Positions 32,632 to 46,600 are shown, counted from the first letter of the stretch. The stretch is DNA of 64,000 nt from Distichodus sexfasciatus (GCA_032718565.1 JAVGVS010000463.1:53501-117500), one strand, 5' to 3'. Notes: generated from the letters alone by a model not told the origin. Translations and numbers: made by a program.

Positions 32632-35507
32632 TTTTTAAAACACTGGTACTGTAACTGGTGATCAACAGTGTGCTAATCATTGGTCTGGGACCCGGCCAAA
32701 CTCCACCAGCTCAACAAATGTAGGGTATGTGGTGTCGTATATGAGGCGGTTTGCTCTCCTCCTGCAGACGTGAGAGGGTATTAATAGCAGAAGAAAGACA
32801 CAGACCGGGACAAGTGAGCTTTCCGCATTTCAGAGCCCCTGGCTGGACTTTAGACAACAGGCGTCTGCTCTAAATGGACCTTTATGGGAGGTGGAAGAAA
32901 GTGGAAAGAAAGGAGGAGGAAAAAAAAAAAAAGGACATACAGACAGAAAGACTCAGATATGGAAGATTTACAGTTCACTTCCTGTGTGAAACCACACATG
33001 CGGTTTTGCACAATGTGGAGGGAAGTGGAGGGGGCAGCACTATGTTGTTGAAGAAGAAAAAAAGTCTTTTCAGCGAGGGTAAAGAGGCGTAAAAAACAGA
33101 ATTAAGAGGTCTGCCGTTCCCTTGCACCATTTAATACAAAAATACCCACCATCGTGGGGAACGTTCTCAGCTTCTATTTGTGGCACACTAGCTCGAGAAA
33201 CAGCGCCGTAAAATGAAAATGTTAATATTATTTCTTTAATTTCATTTTCCATTGCCACTTTCTCCTCGGCTACGTGGGATTAAGCTAAGGTAGACCTCGC
33301 CAAGCCAGTTACTGACTCACTTAAGAGGAAAAGAACATCAAATTTGGTGTAGCAGGACTGAGGGCTATTTTTTGGAAAGGAGAGACGACTTCTTTTAGGT
33401 GAAAAAAAACATGTTAAGTCGTGAGATCAGACTCTCTGGGCGAAGCGAAAATTAGCAAAAAACAGGGCCGTGCTCTGAAAGCCTGACTTACAGAGAGAGG
33501 AGTCACAACTCTTAATGCAAAAAACGTTCCTCGTAATTCGGTCTCTGTGGAGATGTGCAGTGGGGGGTAAATGTTCACACTGTGAGTCACAGATCAGAGT
33601 CCTCCAATCTCGACTACGGTTAATGACACACACATATCTCACAGTCACCGGTTTGACAGGTTTTCTAAAGGTCTTTAGCGTCATTTGTGCTTTCAATGGA
33701 AAATATAATGAGAAAATAAACTACAAATCTCAGACCCAGTGACATGATCTGACACCTCTGTTCCTACGAAAAGGTGATTCTCCCCTCATCTCAAGTTCTC
33801 TTTCTGCCCAAACTCCTCCAGGCTTTTCCGATCCAGATCCCCATTAGCTTCCATTACTTATTAGTCACATTAGCGTCTTTGGGTAATGATTGGCATTCCT
33901 CCAAATGTCCTACTTAATTGGAATATAGTTAGTAAACAGGCACGGTTAGGGTTAAATTCATACACTGGGCTCATCCTACAACAATGTCAACAAGACAATC
34001 ATTTGAGGTCAATTTTCTATTAATATTTAGCTTCCATTAATTACTAGGCTCACACAGCTAAACAAGTTAAAGTTCAACATAAAACAAACTAAAAATTAAC
34101 TCTGTACCCTCACTTATTTGAGTAACATTAGGGGCCAGGGATTAGAATAATTGTTGGAGTGTCATTGCTCACCACATCATAAACTTATGTAAAATACCTT
34201 GTGAAAGACTTAAAAATGTTTATAAATTGTAATATACAGTAGTTGTTAATGTATGAAAGCCAATAATCTGACTCTACTCATCTAGCGTAAGTCTTAGTGC
34301 TTAGCGCGACAAATATATACTTTTGAGAACTAATAAAATGTAGCAAGTGCGAGCATTCAAAGCCACTGTTACCCAAGATATCTATTGGCCTGCTATGCTA
34401 TGCTACATATGCTTCAACAACATGTGTAGTGGAACATAATGTATATATATTAACAGTTTGTTTTCAAATTAATCACACCAAAAATAACTGATATTATTGC
34501 CACTCGATATAATAGAGCAGTCTATTATACTATCACATACAAAAGCTATTTCCTTTGTGAAACGTCCTCTCTCTCTGCTTTCCAAATAAACGCTAGGATT
34601 AAAATATGTAACACAAAGCCTGTTATGGGTTAGCAGGAGTAGCTAATTGAAAAAGTGGTGGGGCGGGTCTGATCTCCAGAGCAGGGATTGTGCCAAATCT
34701 GATGATCACCACTTCACTGGGTATCATAAGGCATGTACAGTTAGAGTGCCTAGCTGTCTGATCTGAGGTCATTTGCTGACACTGTGTCAGTGTTGCATTT
34801 TATATAACTGTCTGATCGCAGATCAGTGTCTTCACACTAGTATAGTGGAGAAAGGTGAGGACTGATCAAGCAAGAGCAGAAAAGGCGGCCTTTTGCCATG
34901 AATAAATCATTAGAATATCACATTAAATACATTTTTAGATATATTTATTTTATACACTGTAAATTTAAAGTGATCTCTGTAGCTTTATCCTGCTTTCACA
35001 AATATTAGACCGTTTTGCAATCTTTCACTGTTGCGTTCAAATTCATTTGACAACAAAGCAATTATTGTCTTGTCCACCACACCTTAAACATGTAGCGACA
35101 AAAAACGTCTTGTGAAATTACAACCAACACAAACGACATTAACGATGTTGTTCGTCCTTCGATGACCATGATGTCTTTGCATTTTGGACCTCTTGGACAT
35201 GGTAGCTGTGAATCATCCATGCCAGAGACTGGTTTTTCATGATGTAAAAACTTGGGGGTTGTAAGGTATTGAAGCTACATGTCAACATAATAATCATTTT
35301 TTATTACCAATTTAATTCTCAATAAAACAGTGAATACATATTGTAAATCATTAACATTAGCCAATGCTACAGGCAACACATAGAAAAAGAACTTTAAAAC
35401 ATTTAAATATCTGAACCATATTTAAGCGAAACGTAAGTGATTATTACATGTTAACAGACACACCATAACACACAGTGTACCACAAGAAAAATGACCTCAT
35501 TTGGCCA
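32632..35507. other. Intron 1: mostly unique sequence
   Basis: No coding signal. The stretch 33780-34060 (ttagcttccatta repeats at 33843 and 34028, several taatt cores) and 32740-32880 are low in simple repeats and could be conserved regulatory DNA; this is speculative. A dispersed-repeat copy with ctttcactgttgcgttca and gtccaccacacc lies at about 35020-35095. Confidence 0.35.
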
Positions 35508-35670
35508 GTCATGAAGGAGCAGTGGGCAATAAGGCAAATCACGGGGAACAATTAACTGAGGGGCCAGTACCTTGATCATAAATTACCTCAGTGGTAACTT
35601 TACCAGTCACGTCGTTAAACTGGCGACCTTCTGATCTGCAGTACGGCATTTAACCGTTCTGCATGCCATG
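35508..35670 (-). mobile_element. tRNA-derived SINE relic
   Basis: Minus-strand relic sharing gaaggagcagtgggca and tcagtggtaactttacc with the SINE at 22068-22275, with a B-box region near 35625-35645. Diverged and truncated. Confidence 0.6.
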
Positions 35671-37265
35671 AATTATAAAATGGAACATATGACCCTGGTT
35701 GTAAGCTCTCTATTTAACTATGTGTATTTTGGTCTTTAGACTCATAACAATGAAAAAATGTAGAATACATCTTGTAAACTCATATTTAATGCAGTAAAAT
35801 AGACTTTTATATGATGGCAAGAGAGCGTGAAGCTGTGCTTTTGTTAGAAGTTTTGCAGCAGTAAGCAGATCATTTGTAGTAGCCTGGAATCCAACACCTT
35901 GCTGGTCTAGATTTGGGGGACACAGAGTGTGAGTAAATGAGACGTAACACAGACACCTGGTTATTCAACCTAAAATCACACCCGTCCTCCGCCCTGAACG
36001 TCCGAGCTGGGTCAACTATGATACACGTCTTATCTAACCACAAGATGAGACATCTGAGGTTCTTACACACACACCTAACCCTGCGATAATGAAACAACCC
36101 ACGAGCAACAGGTCGCGCTACTGTGAGGTGTGGACCACCGCTTTTCACCCCCATCATCCACCTTCCATCCCCCCTCGTCGACCACAAAAACCTAAACCGT
36201 GATAAATGAAGGGTGCGGCTACCATTCTTTTCTTTTATTTTTTTTGGGAGTGTAACAGTGGCAGACAATGGCGGCTGCCGAGAGACGCTGGGACGGGGAT
36301 AAAAAGATGCCCCTCTAAGGATTCACGTGCCTTTACCGCCGGTATGCTCTCTTAGAACAGGAGGAGGCTTCACCTAACTGGGGCTGGACAATGATCGAAA
36401 GTGTCAAATAACACCTACATTCAAGAACTTCCTATTGACCTAATGAAAGGAAATCGTATTGACATATGTTGAACTGTTGTCCCCTGAATCAATATATTAT
36501 CATATTGTGACAAAACTTTTGACTTTGACCCCTAGTGTTTCCTTAAATTATTTAAAAAACCAAGGATATATCAGTAACCTATGAGGCCAAAAAACAAACC
36601 AAAAAACAATCAAGTAATCAAGTTTAATCTTCAATTTATCATTGATATTGATTTGAGAGTATGTCTTAGCTCTTCTGCGAATGGGACGCCTGTTATCAAA
36701 TGACTCTAAACTCCTGATGTCTGGAGACGAGATTTTAGCGGACAAAAAAATGAGGGAGCGAAGCTTAAGGGAGCCCTGATAAGAGTTCCTAAAAGCAACA
36801 TGGGTGAGGCGTCCTCTCTCGCTCTGTAAATACTTCTAATAGAGGAAAATTGCCTCCCGTTCACGCCGGGGTAGCGCGCCTTCGAAGAAGAAATGAAGAC
36901 AGTGGTGAAATCCGCACACACACACCTGATGGCTGTGATAATGCGATAATGGGCAATTGCAGCAGATTGCATCATGCGAGCCCTCTCTCTCTCTCTTCTC
37001 TTCCGGACGCTCCTAAACTGCAGCTTTTTTAAACACTCAGTGGCGAAAAATCAACAAAAGTAAGGCATAGAAAGCGTTTCCTGGCGCGCCTGGGGACACG
37101 GAATATGCCTCAGACGGCTTCTCTTGTGGAATCCTGAGCTGGAACTTCGGCTCTGTTTGGAGTGAAGAGATACACAACACACTTCCTGTCCGTGCCCACG
37201 CCCTGGAGACAGAGCTGCGATAACATCGGGCAAGCTGTGTGCATGTGCGTGTGTCTGAATCTGAG
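35671..37265. other. Intron 1, no gene recognised
   Basis: A 132-codon minus-strand frame at 35870-36268 has no domain or splice context I recognise. 36240-36300 and 36850-37230 are CpG-richer. No exon is supported. Confidence 0.4.
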
Positions 37266-37334
37266 AGTGTGTGTGTGAAGGAGCAGAAGTTAACCAGAAG
37301 GAAGGAGGAGGGGGACAAGGAACATCTGTGAGTG

Positions 37335-37377
<43 letters not shown>

Positions 37378-37900
37378 GACAAGAACATCTGTGTATATGC
37401 AGAGATAGAGAGAGCCTGGGGAAAATACTGGGAAAACAGAAAAAGAGAGATGAATGGATGGATGGAGTAGGGACAGCGAGAGAAGAAGAGAGAAAGAGAT
37501 TTGTGAAGAGACAGTGAGATATGAGGGAGGTGAAGAAAAGGAAAAGAAAAAGAAAAAAAACAAGTGAGATGGATGGATGGATGGATGAAGGAGGCCAGAG
37601 GGAGAAATCGGGAAAAGAAAAAAAAGGGAGAGAAGGATGGAGGAGGGAGAAAGAAGGAGACATAGAGACAGAGAAGGATGAAGGAGAGGCAGGGAAAAAG
37701 ACTGAGAGAGAAAAACTGAGAAAGTGGGGGAGAAAGAAAGAGGAGAGAGGAAGAGCAAAAGGGAAGAAGTGGTAAATAGAAAGAAAAGAAAGAAGAATAG
37801 AGGATGGGAGAGAAAAGGGCTGAGACTGAGTGGGGAAAAAAAAGAAAAAGAACGATACTGGGAAGAAGAAAGCACGTCAGCTTTCAAAAAGGACCTTGGA
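37266..37900. repeat. Third polypurine tract
   Basis: Purine-rich plus-strand DNA with (ga)n at 37338-37373, gatg repeats near 37450 and 37570, and aaag/gaag blocks. Long Ser/Leu-rich frames on the minus strand are its artefact. Confidence 0.9.
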
Positions 37901-39700
37901 CATGATTGCAGTTAAAGTGTGAATGTGTGTAGAGGTGTGTGTGTGTGTGTATGTGGGTAGGAACCATATACACCAGCTCTGATTCCTGTCACTAGCACAT
38001 CTCTTGTGACAGGAAGTTTACAATAGGGCAGCAGAACTGCAGGAAGCTGATCTCTCCCCACTCCTCCCTTCTTCTTCTCCCTCAAAGAATGCTGTGCGAT
38101 TCAGGGCCGGCTCTCCATCACGGCAGCAAGCATAGAGACCAGCCGCAGTTTACGTGCCTCTCGCTTACCGCTGCGGCAAACAATCCCAGCTATTCCCTTT
38201 CAATAAACAACGCCGCCGTGTGAGCTGGAGAGCATCCCAAAATTCACATGCACATAAACAACTGAATGAGAGAACTAGAAAAAAGGTCACTTAGTAGCTG
38301 TGCCCTTTGCAGGTAGGGCTGTAACATACATCAATCTCATCAATATATTGATGCAACAATCAAGGAGCCCATAACGCTGACCCAAAATTACAGCATTAAT
38401 CAGCTTTCATACATACTGTTTTAACATCAGGAGGTTCTATTTATATTTAAATAGAAGGTCAGGCTTCATTCACCAACATTTAGGTTTTTAAAAAAATCAA
38501 AACTCCAAGACTATAGCCACCAGGCGACAGTGGCTCTCCAAAAGGTGCATAGCAGAATCGTGAGCTAAAGTCGTATTTATGGTGGCTGGAAAAGTGCGGC
38601 TGGAAAAAACAACACGGGAGCCGTGAATGGCTCTTTCAGGGCCGACGAGTCCCACACTGGCACCCTGTCTCCAGGAAAATAAAAAAGTTCTCTCACAACT
38701 CAAGGTCGTCTGTGTGAAAAAGAAAGGCGGGCAGGAACATCAATAAAACAGGCACATCCTGGCGCCGAGTCTCTGGAACCGACAAGGCCTGTTTGGCCTC
38801 TGAGGGCTAATCACAGCCAAAATTGATACAAAATTCACCATTACACAAACAAACTGATAACAGCAGGCCTAATAATCGGCAGACACTAAAGTCTTCACGC
38901 TATGGCTCTTCTAGGCCACAGCAGCCTATGTAGAGGGAATCTGTGCTGGCGTTTCCTCTAATCTATAGGGCCTATGCAAGCCTTATGCACGCCTGCCGTT
39001 TCCGCAAGGCTGGTTTTTGTAGAGATTTGGAGACTCATTAGTGCCTTACATTAACATTCAGCCTAAGGCAGACAGGCTTTGTGGTCTTCTGTAAAGCAGT
39101 GAGAATGCAATAATGTAGTAGTCATTCAAATAAACAAGAAATAAATAAGCAGGGCAGCAAGCATACAAATAAATCAAGTTACCGTCGCTTCTTAGGAATG
39201 GAGGATGTGGGTGTGGAAAATATTTACAAGCAAATATGCGCATGTGCTTGCCCACTTAATATATTTTTTTAAATATTTCAAAGCTTTCTAAACTAAAAAA
39301 AAAAAAAACAATAAGAAAAACCAACTGTTCAAAGTCAAATCACTCTCTATCCTTTATTAACTTTATGGTGATTTTAAGGATTGTTAACCTCTGAAAGTTT
39401 ACTCAATATTCTTTTGGGGTGGAAGCTTTTTTCCGTCTCCTGAGGTTCATTAGAAAACCAAAAAATGCTTCCATAACGTGGTCATTCCAAAAAAACGGCC
39501 TTTAGCATCTTTATTTGTAAACGTGAGCTGACTCATTAGTTAACAAGCAACTTCTTAAAATAACATGGATGACGCCGGTCGCCTTCTCATTCCTTCTGAC
39601 AAAAATCACTTTACCTCCTCCTCCTCTAAATTTAAAAAAGAGACTAACGTTGTATGAGAGGTAATAAAAACTGTATGATTAAAATAAATATTAATATAAA
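37901..39700. other. Intron 1, distal part
   Basis: 38040-38250 and 38500-38800 are low in simple repeats and relatively GC-rich, possibly conserved regulatory DNA. A solo hAT-like end (gtagggctgtaacatac) is at about 38313. No exon was seen. Confidence 0.4.
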
Positions 39701-39719
39701 GTTACATTAATGCAGCATT

Positions 39720-40180
39720 TCACGGTCGGGCGGATTCAGTGTGGGAATTTGCACTCGCGCACCGAATCTGGATACGGCCGCCGAATCGTTTAAACAACAC
39801 GCGTTTCCGGTTGTTATTAAGTTTTTCGTGACCGAAATTCTTACTTAAAACCACGTTTTCTCACCGTGTAAGCGATCATTTTCTCCTCGTCCACCGCCGT
39901 CTCAGACGGAATCTTCTCTCAGACAGACTCCCAAGTTTTTTTTTTTTGACTCCAAACTGTCCAGAAAACAAAAACTAAACTTCAAAAAACAGCGTCACAT
40001 CCAAAAATTCAAAGAACGTTCTATCCGATTTTCTCCTCATTCACCAGCCGGAGCGACATCAGAAGCAGTCCGCGGCTCAAGTTTTCCCTTCAGAAGAGTT
40101 CATCAAAATCGAAGGAACAGAAAAGCTGGACCGATATTGTTCTTACGTCACCCGCTGACGTCAGAGAATGAACCAATCGG
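39720..40180 (-). promoter_or_regulatory. tnfrsf10b-like: Promoter / 5' UTR region of the death-receptor gene
   Basis: A CpG-rich island surrounds the first coding exon. Upstream in the minus-strand sense are a perfect CRE tgacgtca (40156-40163), a CRE-like ttacgtca (40143-40150) and a CCAAT box (40173-40177). No TATA box is obvious. The transcription start probably lies between about 39900 and 40130; exact position is not visible. Confidence 0.5.
39865..39879 (-). CDS. tnfrsf10b-like: Death-receptor exon 1 coding part (15 nt)
   Basis: ATG ATC GCT TAC ACG followed by donor gtgaga gives MIAYT, ending in phase 0 as exon 2 requires. Joined to exon 2 it makes a textbook signal peptide, MIAYTVLVVVLSVASRGTA, cleaved about residue 19. 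The ATG context (gaaaATGa, purine at -3) is good. The CpG-rich promoter-like setting supports the choice despite the 21.6-kb intron. A different first exon nearer to exon 2 cannot be excluded. Confidence 0.72.
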
Positions 40181-40181
40181 T

Positions 40182-40192
40182 CGCGCGCGCGC

Positions 40193-40239
<47 letters not shown>

Positions 40240-40243
40240 TGTG
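40182..40243. repeat. (CG)n(TG)n alternating tract at the promoter edge
   Basis: About 6 cg units followed by about 23 tg units, alternating purine-pyrimidine and prone to Z-DNA. It lies immediately upstream of the CCAAT box. Confidence 0.95.
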
Positions 40244-41420
40244 AATCTGTTCAGTAAGAGTCCAGTGATTTTTTTTCTCCTTCTTCACACTGTACCTACT
40301 GTAATTTTCATTTCGCTTACTTCGCCTCTTCTTTCATAAACGTCCTTTTATTTACAGTGAAACCTCATACAGTGTCCTCATTTCCTCCCTGCTTAGGGTC
40401 CACGATAATTACTTTACCAAACCATACCTTGGCTATTATACCTATTAAGTTTAATTTAATCAGCTTAATCTTATTTAACCCCCTGGACCTTTCTCAAATA
40501 TGAAGCTGGCCGTAGGCAGTACACCGTAGTAACTCTAAAGCTTTCTGAGAACTTAAGCAATGGATGGAGAAGGCGTTTGGCCTTTATTTATTTGTCACCA
40601 GACAGCCACAAGCATGTAATTCTGGGCATTTTTAAAATGTGGATGGAGTAATTCATGAGGTTTAGAGCCATATTGGGGGGATTCCATAACCCCAAACAGA
40701 AATATAGAGTTAATCCTAAAGCTGAATGCCTCATCTCTGACTCAACGTGCAAATATTGCGAAAGAAAGGGCGCGTGACTCGAGTGCAGGGCTGTGCTTTG
40801 ACACTCCCCTGTAAAGGTGTGTGTGTGTGTAGTTACAGCTCTGGGAATACCTTGGTTGGGAAGAAGCTGACTTTACAGACATGTTTTGTAGCCTCACCTG
40901 AAATAAGGCTACTTGGTCCATGCACTATAAAAAAATCTGCTCAGTAAGTCATCTTAACATAATCGTCTATTATTTATTTAAAACAATAATTCATGCAATT
41001 TCAACTGACCTTTATGAGTTTTCATTGTTACAACTTAGGTTTTAAGTCAGTACATTGAGATTAAAATATAAGAAGCCAGATTAATTTAAAACTGTAAGTT
41101 GTAATGACACCCTTGTTTAAGAGTGAAATATGTCAATACTTCAGGCACAAACTGTAAAAAATCAATCTGATTACACTTAAATATTAAGTAAAATGAAATT
41201 GTTTATACTAAATACAAAAGATACATTGCCTGAATTATTTTTATTGTTTTGAGTAAATGAATATGTGTTAACATACTTGTGATAAAATCATTTTTACATT
41301 GTGAATATGCCATACAGGAATGTAGTGTGGTTGCTTACAGTAATATACATCTTTCAGATAAGTCACATGCAGAATGTAACTGAAACACTAGATGGGAATT
41401 TCTTACAAGGAGCAATACAA
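40244..41420. other. Non-coding stretch upstream of the death receptor
   Basis: AT-rich. No unc5d exon, gene or transposon end was recognised. Confidence 0.5.
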
Positions 41421-41424
41421 TGAT

Positions 41425-41515
<91 letters not shown>

Positions 41516-41570
41516 CATTTATATATATACATACATATATATATACATTTATATATATACATACATAATA
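41421..41570. repeat. (TA)n-rich microsatellite
   Basis: A compound run of ta with tatg/taca variants, about 150 bp. Confidence 0.95.
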
Positions 41571-43576
41571 CTTGGGGGTACAAAGCAGCAACTGAACTTA
41601 ACTAAAGTGTCTTTTTTGTGTTTGTCATGTATTCACAGTTAAACATAACTGTAGCTACTTGTTGTTTTAAGTTAATCTGACATTTTTAAATTTTCATTTC
41701 TGTGACCTGACCTAAAAATCTAAGTTGTAGCACTCATAAACAACTCATAAAACTAACTCATAAAAGTTAGGTTGAAGAGGTTGGAAATGGTATAAATCAT
41801 TATTTAGCATTGAAGTAAATGAAAAATATATGGTAATATATTTCAACTACCCAATCCCAAATTTGTGTAAAATGTAAAAGGTCTGCCATATGTTAGATTT
41901 TGAAAAGGAAAAAACAAATCAAGAGCATGTTGACGCTATGACTGTCACTGATCATTTAAGATAAAAGAACTTACACTACCAGATCCTCACTGTGATAAGA
42001 TCCAAGATAAGCACGTAATGAAAAATGCCACATGCCATATAAAGACTGTACGTAATTTTACAATTAAATAAAATAAAAGATTTAAAAAAAACCCCTAAAA
42101 CTAAAGAAATGAAAAGTATAAAATAAGCATTACCATTATAAACAAGATTTGGCCGTTATTTATGTGTAATGGCTAAGTGTAGTAGAACAGAATATCTTTG
42201 CAGTGTAAAGTGCAGTGTTGATGGTGATGTAAGTGGACTTGAATGCCATGACGACATTGCCTTGTCCAACCTGGTGCACTGTGAGTACACTCACACACAC
42301 TTGCATCAGTAACAACATAGCTAACCACCAATAAAATGAGGACTTTGATGCCATTTATTTGCCTGAATCTTTGTTTATTCTTATGTTCTACGAAGTTTTT
42401 CCTTGAATTCTGCAAGCTTGTGCATTTGGTTTACCTGTCGAAGCAAAAAAGTGGGAATGGAAAAAAGGGGATTGACATTACACACAGTCAAAGTGTCACT
42501 CTAGTGAGAATTCCTGACTTTTGTCATTATGGTGTTAAGTCGCATTCTTCCCACCAATCCTCCAACTCTAATAGGGTTTCTGGTACTTTCGTTAGAATGG
42601 GCTGAGGGACTTTCCACAAGGCTGAACATCTTAGAAAGCTAAGATGCAAAACTTGCACAGTTCTTAGTGTGCCCTCATCCCCGACCTTTAGTTTAAGTAG
42701 CCTGAATTAAACCGTGAGTCTTAGCTGATAAACTCTCAAAGAGGACAATACAGGCCGGAAAGCGAACAAAGCATGAAAAGTATATAACAGATAACGAGAT
42801 CATTTATAGCATAGTTCACCGTTTATTCATGATACAAAGACTTAGACCTGACCTAGTCAAGTCCTCAAAGCTTACTATATAAGTATGTATATCTTACACT
42901 TAAAATGAACTAAACTACAAAGTTGGCCAATTTAGTCCCAAGAACTACTGAAAACATACTTTTACAAGAAAGCTACTTATAGTGCTTTGGAATTGGTATT
43001 CTTACTACATAAGGTACACCTGAAAGATATACTTTGACTTTACAAAAAGAACTATTTTGGCTAAGGGAGGATAAAACACTTCCAAAACATTGCAAGTTTG
43101 CTTCAATTTTCACAGCTTCCTGTCAGCAAACACTCACTCACTTCACACATTCTCAACACCACCAGCCTCTTCTTGGTTCAAGCCTTTTCTGAAACCTAAG
43201 AAAAGATTTTTTTGGAACGCACACCCTTTAACCGCCTCTCATGTTCTGACATGGCATTAATTAAGACTAGAACAGACGCAAAGAGGGTTTCATGACTAGA
43301 AAGCTGGTGCGCCGTCTCTTTAAGACATACTGCTCTACTTATCTCCACCCAGCTTGGTCTGTCTGCCTAACAGCCGGGCATGTGAGTTATGCGAACGCTC
43401 CTCATCGCACAGAGATGTGTCTGAGTAACACAAGCCAGCAAGGGCCAGACAAGACGTCAAAGCTGCCATGGACAGGGTTAAACAGTTGGGGTGAAACGGC
43501 ATATCAATCTAATTGTAAAATCCCTTTATATTGAGGAGAAGGTCTATTTTTACTGTATGTGCCTTCATCTATCTAC

Positions 43577-43648
<72 letters not shown>

Positions 43649-46600
43649 CTATCTGTTCATCCAACTATCCATTTGTTCGCCCATCCATATCCAGTGACCA
43701 ACCATATGCAGTGACCTTTAACCATTACCCTAGCTCTTGCATCTTTACCACAAAATCTCCAACATCACATGCAGGACAGGATCCATGTTGGTGAAACTGG
43801 GAGCTTGGCCTCTGATCTTTAGGTCCTCATGTGATCAAAGTTGAGATTTATTCCAGACGTATCTGATCTATCCCCCATTTAGGAACATTCTTTCTGATGC
43901 AACCGAGCTACTTAAGAATAAAGGTTGAAGGAGTTTATGGGACATTTTTCATTCACAGTTTGCAAACGCTGTTGACATTCTGAAAGAAGGACTTTAACGA
44001 TCCAGCATGATCACGCCTTCCTGTTTGGTCTGTCTGCTCCCTGTGTTTATAATAAATCTCTTTTACTGCATTCATGGCGTTTTAGTAAATTGGGAGGGCG
44101 AGGTTGCTAAGGATCTACTAAACTCATTTGGAAATTCATTCTGTACACCACGAGTCAAAAAAGGAGCTTTATACCTTTGCTATTACTCAAATGCAAATTT
44201 AGACCAATTTTCAAAATTATTTCACTGTTGAATTTAGATTTACATTAACAATCATTCAGTGATAATTCTAATACCCACATCTTAAAAGTGTAGCACCAAT
44301 ACCTTGTGACAACTTTAACAGTGAACAATAAAATGTTGAAAGGCTGTTCAAAAACAGATTTTTTGCAATTACCATCACAGAGATGTTTCTTGTGGTCGGA
44401 AATTGATCAATGTTGACGGGTTAAACTAATGGCAACAAATTGGAGATACAAGGTGGAGTTTCCTAATAGTGTGGCTGGTGATAAAAAGTACAAAACCTAT
44501 CTGTAGCGTAAGTGAGTAGCATGTGGAGGGTATGAAAGAAAGAAAGAAAACTTAAAAACTTTATGGTTAAGAATTAAAGTGCCGACCGGCTTGTGTGTGA
44601 CCACTGCAGTGACCCCGGCTGTTTGGATTAGAAACCCACTAGGAAACACACCAGCACTTCAACCACCGCTGTTGTGGGAACGCAGCCCGCCTTCAGCAGC
44701 TCCACTCGTGCCGGTGGTCAGCGGCAGCGGTGGACAGAGAAGATCGGAAAAGAGTAGACAGATTAAAGTTTGCTTTCTGTTATGAAATAGGGGAGAAAAA
44801 GAAAGTGGTAGGAGTAAAAATATCCAACAATTACTATATACACTATGGCTCCTGTATTTAGTAAAGCTCTTAAGCTGTGTTCAATGCAATTGTGTCCAAT
44901 ATTGGAGTTTCAACATTTTTTTTGTATTTTGTGAATTTTTTTTAATGTAAAAATGTCTGATTTTCAGTCATTTTGAATGTTTTTACATTTGTAATTTTTT
45001 TTAATTAATTAATTTTTTCAATTTGCAACTAAGTGATTATTATGTTGCACACCTTTGAGTCTCGTGTGTTTGTGTTTGTGTGTATGTGAGTGACTGAGTG
45101 ATACAGAGGAACGCACACACAATCCCACTCTCTTTCTTACACACACACAGTCTGTCTATCTATCTCTCTCTATATCTATTTCCCCCTCTTTCTCAGTCTT
45201 TCTCCCTTCCTCTGTCTCTTTCTCTCTGTCCCCGGGGCTGTTTTGAAGAATCAGGATTTTTGCACAAAAGCAGCTTTGTCTGTTTCCAAATAAGCATTGC
45301 GATTAGAGTTCAGTGAGGTCCGCAGAGGGCCGTAAAACCCGGCGCTAGCTCCGACGATGAAGAGCCGCTTTCTGGAACTAGACGGATTCTCCCAGATTTT
45401 GCACCATTGTGGTTTGACCCAGGAGTGGATTCCATCCATATTTCTCTCATTCTTCCCTGCCTTCATTTCGGCGGGAGGGGAGGAGGCGCATCGGGGTGAG
45501 GCCAAGGCCGACGTCTGGAGCTGGGAAGGAACTCGCTCAACGATTGCAGAGGAACATTTTTGGGTTCCCAGGACTCATTTACACTTGATTAGTGCTTTTA
45601 CTGTCAAATTTCTGGAATTCTCAAAAATTAAAAACAGAATTAAAGACTTTCCCTATCTGGAATAAGGCATTCTTGCTAAATTTCCATTACTAAATTTAAA
45701 TTTAGCTCTGCCCACCAGGTGGAACTTCTAGCGCTTCCTGATCCGCCATGCTTTCTTGCAAGTGCTAGCGTAGGAATCGCAATGAAGAAGTCTATCGGCG
45801 GAGTGTTGTGTTGAACATGTATGGCTGTGTGGATGGTCTGTTAGCAGCAGCCATGTGGATTATTTTTGTGTGAGGTAAACACTCACACAGTTCCGGAGTG
45901 GGACATGTGTGGGCAGCAGCGGCTCATTTGCATTTAGGAATACTAATGAAAAACAGCCTGTTCTGAAAGTAACTGAAACAGAGGGGTAAAAAGGAGGCAC
46001 AAATCCCTAATCTGAGAGGTATTTCCAGCAAACTACTTCAGAGACATGCTTAGTGGAGCTCATAGACCTATTTTAAGTTGTTGAAAAAGTGTAAAATATG
46101 GGACCCTTAATTGGGATTAAAGCCTTTTCGTATCCATAATTTCATATTCTTACTCTGATTTAACTGTTAAATTTATGCCGTGCTACTTAAACACTAGAAT
46201 CCAATAAGACAAGTGTTGGGGTTCAACACCCGGGAGCTGAGGTAGGGTTTTTAATAAGATTTAGAAATGTGGATTTTGGTGTGGCACATTTAAAGCTTTG
46301 GAGAAAGGCAGCATTCCGTGCCTTTCCAAAAAACACTTCAGAAAACTGCTAGAACAACTCCAGCAGAGTCAAAAGGCTCAAACTCGTAGCTGACGGATTA
46401 TCTCCTTTTGAAAAGATCAGCCAAAGTTGGTCCTACTGGTTTTAATTGGGCTAAACGGCCAATTAAAAGGCTGTTTATATATATTTTGAAACAGTCCAAA
46501 CTGTTTTTTGGTGCCAAATCAGACTCTTAAATCAGACTGACCAATATCAAACTAATGTCATGTGAAGATTTCCCTGTTAAAATCCACAGGAAGAAAATCT

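Larger units (their letters stand above)
10987..39879 (-). other. tnfrsf10b-like: Gene span: TRAIL-receptor-like death receptor, 10 coding exons
   Basis: Coding exons in transcript order: 39879-39865, 18285-18150, 17241-17113, 15845-15734, 14134-13992, 13194-13111, 12239-12199, 11972-11664, 11417-11381, 11282-10987. Each has GT/AG borders on the minus strand and compatible phases; the sum is 1302 nt, 433 residues. Order: signal peptide (1-19), cysteine-rich domains (about 30-160), stalk, TM helix (about 179-195), a long linker, then a death domain (about 336-430). By family knowledge, TNFRSF10 proteins bind TRAIL and assemble FADD and caspase-8 at the plasma membrane. The death domain resembles DR4/DR5, including RRLxVP just before it; zebrafish hdr-type receptors are the likely orthologues. 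A related TNFRSF member cannot be excluded without a tree. Confidence 0.85.

Noticed and set aside
35870..36268. 132-codon minus-strand frame in intron 1
   Set aside because: No domain, no splice support, no similarity I recognise; retained only as a non-coding stretch.
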